In this document: positions 7,988-17,277 of the stretch, in pieces
Position numbering within the stretch: position 1 is the stretch's first letter
How the letters are laid out: each line of letters opens with the position of its first letter
Assembly: GCF_000819765.1 (NCBI RefSeq)
Contig: NZ_CDBT01000020.1
Location: 4,183 to 56,962 of the forward strand
Length of the DNA stretch: 52,780 nt
Direction: 5' to 3'
Source of the DNA: Aeromonas bivalvium
GTDB taxonomy: Bacteria; Pseudomonadota; Gammaproteobacteria; Enterobacterales; Aeromonadaceae
The notes under the pieces: generated by a model
Databases searched by the model: none
Told to the model about the DNA's origin: nothing
What the model saw: the letters and a program-made list of their open reading frames with translations, nothing else
Made by a program: the position numbers and the translations under genes

Positions 7988-9032
7988 GTTTACGCCCCCT
8001 GCCGAGGATCAACCAGATGAAAAAGGGCACGCCAATGAGCGCGGTGACGATGCCGATGGGAAACAGGGCGCCGGGCACGATGGACTTGGAGAGCACAGAG
8101 GCTGCCGACAGCATGCAGGCGCCGCACAGGGCGGAGAGGGGGATCAAGAAGCGCTGATCTTCCCCCACCAGCATGCGGGCGATGTGGGGAGCCACCAGGC
8201 CGACGAAACCGATGACACCGACGAAGCTGGTGGCGGTGGCGGTGAGCAGGGCGACCAGGATCAGGGTCTTCATGCGCAGCCTGTCCACGTTGACCCCAAG
8301 GCTGCGGGCGCGGGCTTCCCCGAGGCGCAGGCTGGTGAGGGCCCAGGCATCCTGGTAGATGAGCAGGGTGCAGATCAGGGTGACGGCGGCCGTGATGGCC
8401 AGGGAGTCCCAGGTGGTGCGCATCAGGCTGCCAAACAGCCAGAACAGGATCTGCTGGTTGAGCTCGGGGGAGGAGAGGAACTGCAGCAGGGAGAGCAGGG
8501 ACTGGAACAGGAACAGCAGGGCGATACCCGCCAGGATCAGGGTCTGGCTGCTGACGTTGCGCATCATGGCAAGGCCGAACAAGAGGCTGGCGGCAACCAT
8601 GCACAGGATGAAGGCCCCGGCCGGAATGGCCACCAGGGGCGGCAGCCCGAGACCACCGGTGTAGAGGGCCAGTGCGGCGCCCAGCCCGGCCGCCGCCGCG
8701 AGCCCCAGGGTGTAGGGACTGGCGAGGGGGTTGTCCAGCAGGGTCTGCATCTGGACGCCGCCAAGGCCGAGGGAGGCGCCGACCACCAGGGCCATCAGGG
8801 CGATGGGCAGGCGCATGTCATGGACTATGGTGCGGGTCATGGCGTCCGCCTGAGCGGGAGAGAGCAGGGCATCGACCACTTCCCCCAGCGGCAGCAGGGA
8901 GGGGCCGGTGGCGATATCGAGCACTAGCGTGATGCACAGCACCAGGCTGAGCAGCGCCAGCCAGTGCCAGCGACGGCGTTCCCGTTGCCGTTGGCGGGTG
9001 AGGGTCTGCTGCAGGGCAGCCAAATCATTCAT
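7980..9032 (-). CDS. ABC transporter permease, FecCD family
   Basis: 350 residues with about ten transmembrane segments and the FecCD hallmarks: R-L-P-I-A-L-M-A-L-V-V-G-A-S-L-G-L-G-G-V-Q-M-Q near residues 74-96, N-P-L-A-S-P-Y-T-L-G-L immediately after, and the C-terminal coupling region G-F-V-G-L-V-A-P-H-I-A-R. Expected to form the homodimeric inner-membrane channel with the ATPase at 7217. ATG 9032 is chosen; in-frame starts at 9041 and 9083 are possible. It is separated from the binding-protein gene by ~115 bases that contain a stable hairpin. Confidence 0.92.
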   Translation of the reverse strand: MNDLAALQQTLTRQRQRERRRWHWLALLSLVLCITLVLDIATGPSLLPLGEVVDALLSPAQADAMTRTIVHDMRLPIALMALVVGASLGLGGVQMQTLLDNPLASPYTLGLAAAAGLGAALALYTGGLGLPPLVAIPAGAFILCMVAASLLFGLAMMRNVSSQTLILAGIALLFLFQSLLSLLQFLSSPELNQQILFWLFGSLMRTTWDSLAITAAVTLICTLLIYQDAWALTSLRLGEARARSLGVNVDRLRMKTLILVALLTATATSFVGVIGFVGLVAPHIARMLVGEDQRFLIPLSALCGACMLSAASVLSKSIVPGALFPIGIVTALIGVPFFIWLILGRGRKRA

Positions 9033-9120
9033 GATAACCATCCTGACGCGGGCGCTCTTGATGAAGCGCCCTGTGGGTAACAAGCAAGGGCGAAGGCGTT
9101 GCCTGCCTTGACGGCAGCGC

Positions 9121-9142
9121 GAGCCGCAGTGGCCTGCGGCTC
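9121..9142 (-). other. Hairpin between binding-protein and permease genes
   Basis: GAGCCGCA (9121-9128) and TGCGGCTC (9135-9142) form an 8-bp stem with a 6-base loop, just after the binding-protein stop codon and without a U-run. In binding-protein operons such hairpins often protect the upstream mRNA and lower downstream expression; that role here is inferred. Confidence 0.5.
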
Positions 9143-9147
9143 TGGAC

Positions 9148-10266
9148 TCAGTTCACCTGGGACGGGTTTACCCCTAGCATGAAGGTGCCCTGGGGACGAA
9201 TGGGCAGATAGCTGCGGTAGAAGCTCTGATAGGTGGCCAGGGGATCGAGATCCTGGAACAGGTCCGGGTAGAGGGCCTTGGCCATGAACTCGATGAGGGC
9301 GGCATCCATGATGCTGCGGGTGGCGCCGTGATAGACCGCATAGAGGCGACCCTGCTGCACCGCAGGCAGATCGCGCCAGCCCGGACGGGCGGCAAAGCCT
9401 GCCAGGCGCTGGCGCACGGTCTCGGCCGACACATCCTGGCCCACCTGCATCGCTTCTGGGTTGCTGACGCTCTCGTAGCCCGCCATCAGGATCACTTCGG
9501 GCTTGCTCGCCAGCAGTTGTTCCGGGTGGATTTGACCCCAGCGATCGACGAAGGGGGCCGCGACGTTGTCACCCCCTGCCAGCAGGGCCATGGCGCCCCA
9601 CATGTCCTTGCCATAGGTGTAGCTGTACTCGGCCGGCCCCTTGTCACCCAGTTCGATGTAGACCCGGGGCGGCTGGCGCTTCGCCGCGGCAATGCGCGAC
9701 GTGATGGTGTCAATTTTGGCCTTGTATTCGTCGGCCATCGTGCGGGCGCGAGCCTCCTGGCCGGTCAGCTTGCCAAGCAGCAGGGTGCTCGCCATGTGGC
9801 GGGCCAGGGTCTGGGCGTTGTAGTCCACCACCACTACCGGGATGCCCGCCTGCTCGAGGCGCGGCAGATCCGGGGCCAGGGCCTCGTATTGCCACTGGGC
9901 CAGGATCACCAGGTCGGGCTTGACCGCCAGGGTCTTCTCGATGGAGAAGCTCTGATCCTGCACGTTGCCAAGGTCAGGCACCTTGGCCAGTTGCGGCAGG
10001 CTGGCCACATAGAGGGACCAGATGGCGGGGCGGGACTTGACGAACCAGCCACGGGACATGCCCACCAGGCGATCGGCACCCCCTTCACCGGCCACGGCCA
10101 GATAATCCTCGGGATAGAAACCGAGCACGATGCGGTTGGCCGGGAGGCTCAGAGAGACCTTGCGGCCCATCACATCTTCCACTTCAACGGGGGCGGCGTG
10201 CGCCATCCAGCTCATCAGGGCGAGCTGGCCAAGCAGCAGCAAGCTTGCCAGGGGGGAACGAAACAT
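9148..10266 (-). CDS. Periplasmic iron-siderophore/cobalamin-type binding protein
   Basis: 372 residues with a signal peptide ending A-H-A (MFRSPLASLLLLGQLALMSW, cleavage near residue 24). The mature part follows the type III periplasmic binding protein pattern (PF01497-like): V-E-D-V-M-G-R-K-V-S-L, P-A-N-R-I-V-L-G, then K-P-D-L-V-I-L-A and K-P-E-V-I-L-M-A-G in the two lobes. It starts an operon with FecCD permease, ATPase and MFS genes, and a probable Fur box lies just upstream, arguing for a ferric chelate over vitamin B12. The exact ligand is unknown. RBS GAGG lies about 10 bases before the ATG. Confidence 0.85.
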   Translation of the reverse strand: MFRSPLASLLLLGQLALMSWMAHAAPVEVEDVMGRKVSLSLPANRIVLGFYPEDYLAVAGEGGADRLVGMSRGWFVKSRPAIWSLYVASLPQLAKVPDLGNVQDQSFSIEKTLAVKPDLVILAQWQYEALAPDLPRLEQAGIPVVVVDYNAQTLARHMASTLLLGKLTGQEARARTMADEYKAKIDTITSRIAAAKRQPPRVYIELGDKGPAEYSYTYGKDMWGAMALLAGGDNVAAPFVDRWGQIHPEQLLASKPEVILMAGYESVSNPEAMQVGQDVSAETVRQRLAGFAARPGWRDLPAVQQGRLYAVYHGATRSIMDAALIEFMAKALYPDLFQDLDPLATYQSFYRSYLPIRPQGTFMLGVNPSQVN

Positions 10267-10303
10267 CTTGTTGGAACCTCGGGGGGATGGACACTAGAAA
10301 GAA

Positions 10304-10322
10304 AGTGAGAACTATTGCTATT
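10304..10322 (-). promoter_or_regulatory. Probable Fur box upstream of the iron-type ABC operon
   Basis: AGTGAGAACTATTGCTATT matches 12 of 19 positions of the AATGATAATnATTATCATT Fur consensus and lies 38-56 bases upstream of the binding-protein ATG. The surrounding 40 bases are AT-rich in a GC-rich region. The match is moderate. Confidence 0.5.
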
Positions 10323-10661
10323 TCATCACCAAAACGCAATGGGGTTTTGCATGGTTTGTCCTCTTCCCTGCCTGTACAGGCGTATCGTTTGCGCGGTGCG
10401 TGAGCCTTATGGGTCTCGTTCTGTCCCGGATATCCAGCATATGGCGTCGAATGGCATCGTTGTGTCCTGCATGAGCGCCGCCGGAGGAGAGGGAGAAAGT
10501 GTGGACCTGCCGCCTGTTTCATCCGGACTCGGGGTGCATTGTGATCCAGTGCGCGACTATGGCCCGCGCTGCGTGCTCGCCATTTGATTATGTAAAGGGA
10601 TGGGCTAAGATGGCCGCGCGAAATGATCAGATTGATAACAAACGGAAGTTAGGAGATGCCG
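10323..10661. other. Intergenic region between the iron operon and icd
   Basis: About 340 bases without a supported gene. It holds the upstream part of the iron operon promoter region, and near its right end a plausible icd promoter: TTGATT (10584-10589), 16-base spacer, TAAGAT (10606-10611). Confidence 0.45.
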
Positions 10662-11915
<1,254 letters not shown>

Positions 11916-11938
11916 TCTATTGATTAAGTTGATATTAA

Positions 11939-11970
11939 GAGGCAGCCATCCCCCGATGGCTGCCTCTTTT
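11939..11970 (+). terminator. Rho-independent terminator of icd
   Basis: Perfect 12-bp stem, arms GAGGCAGCCATC (11939-11950) and GATGGCTGCCTC (11955-11966), loop CCCC, followed by TTTT. Confidence 0.93.
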
Positions 11971-12057
11971 CGTTAGTCGGTTCCCAAAGGGGGATGCTTT
12001 TCGGGCAGAAGAGGGACCATAAAACGGTCTGAGATAGAGATAGATTCCAACGGCACC

Positions 12058-12078
12058 TGATTAATTGCGGATTAATCA
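12058..12078. repeat. Inverted repeat in the O-antigen leader region
   Basis: TGATTAAT (12058-12065) and ATTAATCA (12071-12078) form a perfect 8-base dyad around TGCGG. It lies upstream of the candidate -10 of the O-antigen operon and could be a regulator site. No assigned regulator. Confidence 0.4.
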
Positions 12079-12130
12079 ACCAAACGGGCCTTGGCAATTT
12101 GCTTTTCAGTATCTCTTGGCGGGAGGGAAG

Positions 12131-12139
12131 TGATAGAAT
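12131..12139 (+). promoter_or_regulatory. Candidate extended -10 promoter of the O-antigen operon
   Basis: TGATAGAAT fits an extended -10 element (TGn-TAnAAT). No good -35 lies 17 bases upstream, consistent with an extended -10 promoter. It would produce a leader of ~300 nt containing the JUMPstart/ops element. Confidence 0.4.
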
Positions 12140-12261
12140 CCTAGGCTGTTTTAACGACTGTCCATAAGCGTTTTTTCATGGAGAGTCCAACGCGTGTCAA
12201 CTCATCCCTGAGCTCCCGATGCGCATTCCTGCAGTGCTAAGCGTCACTTGAGGTCAACATC

Positions 12262-12381
12262 ATGATCCTTGCACGCACACAATCCGGTCAAAAGCAGCAA
12301 ACTGGGGGCTGTAACTCAGGGGCGGTAGCTATGGTATTCGGGGTTATTGGCGCAATAGTCAGTAATTATCAAAGAAAGTAG
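12262..12381 (+). CDS. Possible 39-residue leader peptide overlapping the JUMPstart/ops element
   Basis: An ATG at 12262 with GAGG (12250-12253) eight bases upstream opens a 40-codon frame ending in TAG at 12379. The product begins MILARTQSGQKQQTGGCNSG and ends in a hydrophobic segment (A-V-A-M-V-F-G-V-I-G-A-I-V) then N-Y-Q-R-K. The ops sequence lies inside this frame. It may be chance, or a translated leader linked to RfaH-dependent coupling of transcription and translation. Confidence 0.35.
   Translation: MILARTQSGQKQQTGGCNSGAVAMVFGVIGAIVSNYQRK
12304..12332 (+). promoter_or_regulatory. JUMPstart element with ops (RfaH recruitment site)
   Basis: The sequence GGGGGCTGTAACTCAGG followed by GGCGGTAGC (from 12321) matches the second half of the enteric JUMPstart consensus (GGTAGCTGTAAAGCCAGGGGCGGTAGC). 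GGCGGTAG at 12321-12328 is the exact ops core at which RNA polymerase pauses and RfaH loads. It lies 129-136 bases before rmlB, so RfaH antitermination probably governs the ~19-kb O-antigen operon. Confidence 0.85.
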
Positions 12382-12456
12382 GTAGCATCGTTTGTAGCAA
12401 ACGGGTGTCCCCAATTTATCTCATTTCAGCACCAATTTTTATTCAAGAGCATATCT

Positions 12457-13542
12457 ATGAAAATACTCGTTACTGGCGGAGCGGGCTTTATCGGTTCTGC
12501 GGTTGTTCGTCATATTGTAAGGGATACCAACGACTCCGTCGTTAATCTGGATAAACTCACCTATGCGGGCAATCTGGAGTCCCTGGCAGAGGTATCGGTC
12601 AGTGAGCGTTACGCCTTCGAGCAGGTAGATATCTGCAACCGCGCCGAGCTGGATCGGGTATTTGCAGCGCATCAGCCGGATGCGGTGATGCACCTGGCGG
12701 CGGAGAGCCATGTGGATCGTTCCATCACAGGCCCTGCCGATTTTATCGAAACCAATATCGTCGGCACCTACATGCTGCTGGAAGCGGCCCGAGCCTACTG
12801 GAGCGGTCTGGATGAGATGCGCAAAGCGGCCTTCCGCTTCCATCATATCTCCACCGACGAGGTGTATGGCGACCTGCCCCATCCAGATGAAGTGGCCCCC
12901 GGTGTTGCACTGCCGCTCTTTACCGAAACCACCCCTTATGCCCCCAGCAGCCCTTATTCTGCCTCCAAGGCTTCGAGCGATCATCTGGTGCGCGCCTGGC
13001 GCCGTACCTACGGCCTGCCGACTGTTGTCACCAACTGCTCCAACAACTACGGCCCGTACCACTTCCCCGAGAAACTGATCCCGCTGGTGATCCTCAACGC
13101 CCTGGATGGCAAACCGCTGCCGGTATACGGCAAGGGTGACCAGATCCGTGACTGGCTCTATGTAGAAGATCACGCCCGCGCGCTTTATACCGTGGTCACC
13201 ACAGGTGTCATCGGCGAGACCTACAACATCGGCGGTCATAACGAGAAACAGAATCTGGAAGTTGTTCATACCATCTGCGATCTGCTGGATGAAATGGTAC
13301 CCAAGGCTGGCTCCTACCGCGATCAAGTCACCTACGTGGCGGACCGCCCAGGTCATGATCGCCGTTATGCCATTGATGCCAGCAAGATGAGCGCAGAACT
13401 GGATTGGCAACCAAAGGAGACTTTCGAATCAGGTATTCGCAAAACCGTGCAGTGGTATTTGGATAACCAGCAATGGGTCAACAACGTAAAAAGCGGTACC
13501 TACCAATCTTGGATTGAACAGAATTACGGGGAGCGTGTCTGA
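12457..13542 (+). CDS. rmlB: dTDP-glucose 4,6-dehydratase
   Basis: 361 residues, full length for RmlB (synonym rfbB). It converts dTDP-glucose to dTDP-4-keto-6-deoxyglucose, the second step of dTDP-L-rhamnose synthesis. Motifs: NAD-binding G-G-A-G-F-I-G-S (7-14), [11 protein letters not shown], catalytic S-T-D-E-V-Y-G-D-L and [10 protein letters not shown] carrying the Tyr-x-x-x-Lys pair. First gene of the operon behind the ops element; its TGA overlaps the rmlD ATG by one base (TGATG). GC content is near that of the chromosome. Confidence 0.97.
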   Translation: MKILVTGGAGFIGSAVVRHIVRDTNDSVVNLDKLTYAGNLESLAEVSVSERYAFEQVDICNRAELDRVFAAHQPDAVMHLAAESHVDRSITGPADFIETNIVGTYMLLEAARAYWSGLDEMRKAAFRFHHISTDEVYGDLPHPDEVAPGVALPLFTETTPYAPSSPYSASKASSDHLVRAWRRTYGLPTVVTNCSNNYGPYHFPEKLIPLVILNALDGKPLPVYGKGDQIRDWLYVEDHARALYTVVTTGVIGETYNIGGHNEKQNLEVVHTICDLLDEMVPKAGSYRDQVTYVADRPGHDRRYAIDASKMSAELDWQPKETFESGIRKTVQWYLDNQQWVNNVKSGTYQSWIEQNYGERV

Positions 13543-14429
13543 TGCATATTTTGCTGTTTGGCAAAAACGGCCAGGTAGGCTGGGAGCTGCAGCGTGCACT
13601 GGCGCCGTTGGGCCGCATCACCGCTGTTGATTTTGACTCCACCGACTATTGCGGCGATTTCAGCAACCCGGCAGGGGTGGCAGAAACGGTTCGTCTTGTC
13701 AAACCCGATGTCATCGTGAACGCGGCGGCCCACACGGCAGTCGACAAGGCGGAAAGTGAACAGGAATTTGCCGTGTTGCTCAACGCCACCAGCGTGGAGG
13801 CGATTGCCAAAGAAGCCGAGGCGTTGGGTGCCTGGCTGGTGCACTATTCCACCGATTACGTGTTCGATGGCAGTGGCGAGCGGCCCTGGACTGAGAGCGA
13901 CCAGACCGCCCCGCTCAACGTCTATGGTGAGACCAAGCTGGCAGGGGAGCATGCTGCTGCGCTTTGCTCACGCCACCTTGTCTTTCGCACCAGTTGGGTC
14001 TATGCCGCCCGAGGCAACAACTTTGCCAAGACCATGTTGCGTATTGGCAAGGAGCGTGCAGAAATATCTGTCATCAACGACCAGTTTGGTGCCCCGACCG
14101 GTGCCGAGTTGCTGGCCGATTGCACCGCTCATGCGATCCGCGTTGCGCAAAACAAGCCAGAGGTCGCCGGGCTTTACCATTTGATCGCCTCCGGTACGAC
14201 CACCTGGTTTGACTATGCCCAGCGGGTATTTGCCAAGGCTAGAGAGGCTGGGGTTGAACTGGCTGTCACGCAACTCAATGCCGTGCCGACCAGCGCTTTC
14301 CCAATCCCGGCCAAACGTCCCCATAACTCTCGGCTCGATACCCGCAAATTCCAGCAGACCTTCGATCTGGTATTGCCGGACTGGACCGCCGGTGTGGATC
14401 GGATGTTGACCGAGATCTTGGACAAGTAA
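13542..14429 (+). CDS. rmlD: dTDP-4-dehydrorhamnose reductase
   Basis: 295 residues. RmlD reduces dTDP-4-keto-L-rhamnose to dTDP-L-rhamnose with NAD(P)H, the final step. It shows the short-chain dehydrogenase nucleotide motif G-K-N-G-Q-V-G-W-E-L near the N-terminus, H-T-A-V-D-K-A-E (magnesium/dimer region), and the catalytic Y-G-E-T-K-L-A-G-E with Tyr-x-x-x-Lys. The order rmlB-rmlD-rmlA-rmlC is the common one in O-antigen loci. Its start shares a base with the rmlB stop, implying coupling. A 112-base gap with no seen promoter separates it from rmlA. Confidence 0.97.
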   Translation: MHILLFGKNGQVGWELQRALAPLGRITAVDFDSTDYCGDFSNPAGVAETVRLVKPDVIVNAAAHTAVDKAESEQEFAVLLNATSVEAIAKEAEALGAWLVHYSTDYVFDGSGERPWTESDQTAPLNVYGETKLAGEHAAALCSRHLVFRTSWVYAARGNNFAKTMLRIGKERAEISVINDQFGAPTGAELLADCTAHAIRVAQNKPEVAGLYHLIASGTTTWFDYAQRVFAKAREAGVELAVTQLNAVPTSAFPIPAKRPHNSRLDTRKFQQTFDLVLPDWTAGVDRMLTEILDK

Positions 14430-14541
14430 GTCACTGACCAAAGATGTATTGAATGCAATCTTCGTCGGTAGGGATAAAACGTAAAAGGAGTAGCATTTGG
14501 CCACCCTTTTCTTTGCAGCTTAAAACAAGAAAATAAGCATC

Positions 14542-15420
14542 ATGACTAAACGTAAAGGCATTATTCTGGCCGGGGGTTCAGGCACTCGCCTCTATCCGGT
14601 GACCATGGCGGTGAGCAAACAGTTGCTACCTATCTATGACAAGCCGATGATCTACTACCCGCTGAGCACCCTGATGCTGGCGGGTATTCGCGATATCTTG
14701 ATCATCAGCACGCCGCAAGATACCCCTAGATTCGAACAGTTACTCGGGGATGGCAGCCAATGGGGCTTGAGTTTGCAGTACAAGGTGCAACCAAGCCCGG
14801 ACGGATTGGCACAAGCGTTTATTCTGGGTGAAGAGTTTATCGGGTCAGACCCCTGTGCGCTGGTGCTGGGCGACAACATCTTCTATGGTCACGACCTGCA
14901 GAAGCAGTTGGAAGCGGCAGCGGGAAAAGAGAGTGGTGCCACCGTATTTGCCTACCACGTGCACGACCCAGAGCGTTATGGGGTTGTGGAATTTGACAAG
15001 CAGGGCACTGCTATCTCTCTGGAAGAAAAACCACTGGAGCCCAAGAGCAACTATGCGGTGACTGGCCTCTATTTCTACGACAACAGCGTGGTGGAGATCG
15101 CCAAGAGTCTGAAGCCGTCGCCGCGTGGTGAGCTTGAAATCACCGATGTGAACCGTATCTACCTGGAGCAAGGCAATCTGTCGGTCGCCATGATGGGTCG
15201 TGGTTATGCCTGGCTCGATACCGGCACCCATGAAAGCCTGATCGAAGCGAGCAACTTTATTCAAACCATCGAGACACGTCAGGGGCTGAAAGTCTCATGT
15301 CCGGAAGAGATCGCCTATCGCCAGAAGTTTATTACTGCCGAGCAGGTTCGTGAACTTGCAGCACCGTTGGCAAAGAACGCCTATGGACAATATTTGTTGA
15401 AAATGGTTGCCAAAGCCTGA
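14542..15420 (+). CDS. rmlA: Glucose-1-phosphate thymidylyltransferase
   Basis: 292 residues. RmlA joins dTTP and glucose-1-phosphate to make dTDP-glucose, the first and feedback-controlled step of dTDP-rhamnose synthesis. Signature: [13 protein letters not shown] near residue 8, [11 protein letters not shown], and the Mg-binding L-G-D-N-I-F-Y-G-H. It is full length and intact. Confidence 0.97.
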   Translation: MTKRKGIILAGGSGTRLYPVTMAVSKQLLPIYDKPMIYYPLSTLMLAGIRDILIISTPQDTPRFEQLLGDGSQWGLSLQYKVQPSPDGLAQAFILGEEFIGSDPCALVLGDNIFYGHDLQKQLEAAAGKESGATVFAYHVHDPERYGVVEFDKQGTAISLEEKPLEPKSNYAVTGLYFYDNSVVEIAKSLKPSPRGELEITDVNRIYLEQGNLSVAMMGRGYAWLDTGTHESLIEASNFIQTIETRQGLKVSCPEEIAYRQKFITAEQVRELAAPLAKNAYGQYLLKMVAKA

Positions 15421-15482
15421 TGTGATATAGGGAGAGGGGGTATGTTCCCCCTATAAAATTTGAATTAAATGTGGATACACAG

Positions 15483-16031
15483 ATGAATGTAATCAAGACA
15501 GCAATTCCTGACGTGCTTATATTTGAGCCCAAAGTGTTTGGTGATGAGCGGGGATTTTTCTTTGAGAGTTTCAACCATAAGCAGTTTGAAGAGGCGGTAG
15601 GATATCCAGTGACTTTTGTGCAGGATAATCACTCAAAGTCATCGAAAGGGGTATTGCGCGGCTTGCATTATCAGTTGCCTCCCCATGCCCAGGGCAAACT
15701 AGTGCGTTGTGTGGTGGGTGAAGTATATGATGTAGCGGTAGATATTCGCAAAAGCTCACTGACCTTTGGGCAATGGGTCGGAGTTCATCTATCTGGTGAG
15801 AACAAGCGGCAGTTGTGGATCCCTGAAGGGTTTGCTCACGGTTTTGTCACACTAAGCGAGACTGCAGAGTTTTTATATAAAACTACGAACTATTATGTGC
15901 CGCAATCTGAGGGGGCCATTCGTTGGGATGAGCCGCAAGTCGGTATAGCGTGGCCGATTGAAGATGAGGTAAGTTTATCCACAAAAGATAATGTTGCCAT
16001 GATGCTTGCAAGTGCCGTCATTTTTGAATAG
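15483..16031 (+). CDS. rmlC: dTDP-4-dehydrorhamnose 3,5-epimerase
   Basis: 182 residues, closely collinear with E. coli RmlC. It epimerises C3 and C5 of dTDP-4-keto-6-deoxyglucose. The cupin core is complete: D-E-R-G-F-F, F-V-Q-D-N-H-S, the catalytic-base segment L-R-G-L-H-Y-Q-L-P-P-H-A-Q-G-K-L, and the later D-V-A-V-D-I-R. ATG 15483 matches known N-termini; a GTG at 15471 is also in frame. This is the functional copy: a second rmlC downstream (27284) lacks the catalytic stretch. GC begins to drop at this gene, marking the edge of the AT-rich block. Confidence 0.96.
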   Translation: MNVIKTAIPDVLIFEPKVFGDERGFFFESFNHKQFEEAVGYPVTFVQDNHSKSSKGVLRGLHYQLPPHAQGKLVRCVVGEVYDVAVDIRKSSLTFGQWVGVHLSGENKRQLWIPEGFAHGFVTLSETAEFLYKTTNYYVPQSEGAIRWDEPQVGIAWPIEDEVSLSTKDNVAMMLASAVIFE

Positions 16032-16134
16032 TTAATATAATCTTCAGGGATAACTCCTTGTATCTTAATATATAATAATGAATTAATCATTCTGTGTGTT
16101 TTAATGTGCTATCGATATAGACAAGGTTGATAAG

Positions 16135-17277
16135 TTGAAAAAAGCATTTGTTACTATATTCCCTCCATTTGAAAAAGTACATCTTTATAAAGATGTAGGC
16201 ATGATACCAAGGTGTATGGCCAGTGACCATGGATATAAATCCTATATATTAAGCAATACAAGTTTTGTTATAGATGAAGAGCTATTTCATTCCGTTGAAT
16301 TTAAATTGATAAATAAAAATCACAATGTAAGCAGCATAACTTCATCAAGTTACAGTGTTTTTGAAATTTTAAGCATATTACACGGCCTCTCGACTGAGAA
16401 TGATAAAGTAGTGGTCAACTTCTACCATTTTCATCCTAAACATGTGGTTCTTTCATTTTTAATTAAAGTTTTTTTTAGAAATGTTTTTTCATATGTAAAA
16501 CTTGATATTAGAAGCAATGGTGCTAAAGAGCTATTTGAACGCTCTAGATTTTATAAAAAACACATAAGGGATTTCTTGCTAGGGTTCGTTGATATTTTTA
16601 GCGCTGAGACAGCGCAGGCTTTCAACTATCTAAAACAGAAAAAGAATATCAGTGACAAAACTTACCTAATACCCAATGGTGTTTTATTAACTGAGGGAGT
16701 GATTGATTCCAACGGTATTGATTTCTTTAATGATAAAGAAAAGTTGATATTTTCAGCTGGGCGCCTCGAGTCATACCCAAAAAACACAAGATTAATGATC
16801 GATTCGTTTGTAAAATCAGGATTATGGCAAGATGGCTGGCAACTAATTCTTGCCGGTAGCTATGATCAAGAGTTGATCAATTACATAAAAGAAAAAACAA
16901 GAACGGTGCACCATGAAGCAATATATCTTGTTGGTCATTTAAATAGAGACCAGTTATTTTCTCATATGCGAAGAGCTAAAGTGTTTGCGTTAAGTTCTCG
17001 CTGGGAGGGTTTTGCGTTGGTTTTGCCTGAGGCTGTTGCTCATGGTTGTATTATAGCAGGTACAGATGTTGGAGGTGTAGAAGATGTCACAAATATGGGC
17101 ACACTTGGTTTTATCGCTAAAGAGCAAACTGTTGACTCGTTTACCGAGGCATTAAAATCTGCTGCGGAAAGTGAGCCCTTGCTAGGGAAAAAACAAATGG
17201 ATTTTGGGATATCTAATTTTGATTGGAAATCTATTTGTAACAAGTTGGCCAAGATCATTGATGAAAAAACAAATTAA
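16135..17277 (+). CDS. Glycosyltransferase family 4 (GT-B fold)
   Basis: 380 residues with a TTG start at 16135 supported by AAGG (16123-16126), eight bases upstream; no suitable ATG exists nearby. The C-terminal half carries the GT-B nucleotide-sugar domain: F-S-A-G-R-L-E-S-Y-P-K-N, L-I-L-A-G-S-Y, H-L-N-R-D-Q-L-F-S-H-M and the E-x7-E region S-S-R-W-E-G-F-A-L-V-L-P-E-A. It would add one sugar of the O-unit at the inner face of the membrane. Donor and linkage cannot be told. Strongly AT-rich; overlaps wzx by 17 bases. Confidence 0.88.
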   Translation: MKKAFVTIFPPFEKVHLYKDVGMIPRCMASDHGYKSYILSNTSFVIDEELFHSVEFKLINKNHNVSSITSSSYSVFEILSILHGLSTENDKVVVNFYHFHPKHVVLSFLIKVFFRNVFSYVKLDIRSNGAKELFERSRFYKKHIRDFLLGFVDIFSAETAQAFNYLKQKKNISDKTYLIPNGVLLTEGVIDSNGIDFFNDKEKLIFSAGRLESYPKNTRLMIDSFVKSGLWQDGWQLILAGSYDQELINYIKEKTRTVHHEAIYLVGHLNRDQLFSHMRRAKVFALSSRWEGFALVLPEAVAHGCIIAGTDVGGVEDVTNMGTLGFIAKEQTVDSFTEALKSAAESEPLLGKKQMDFGISNFDWKSICNKLAKIIDEKTN

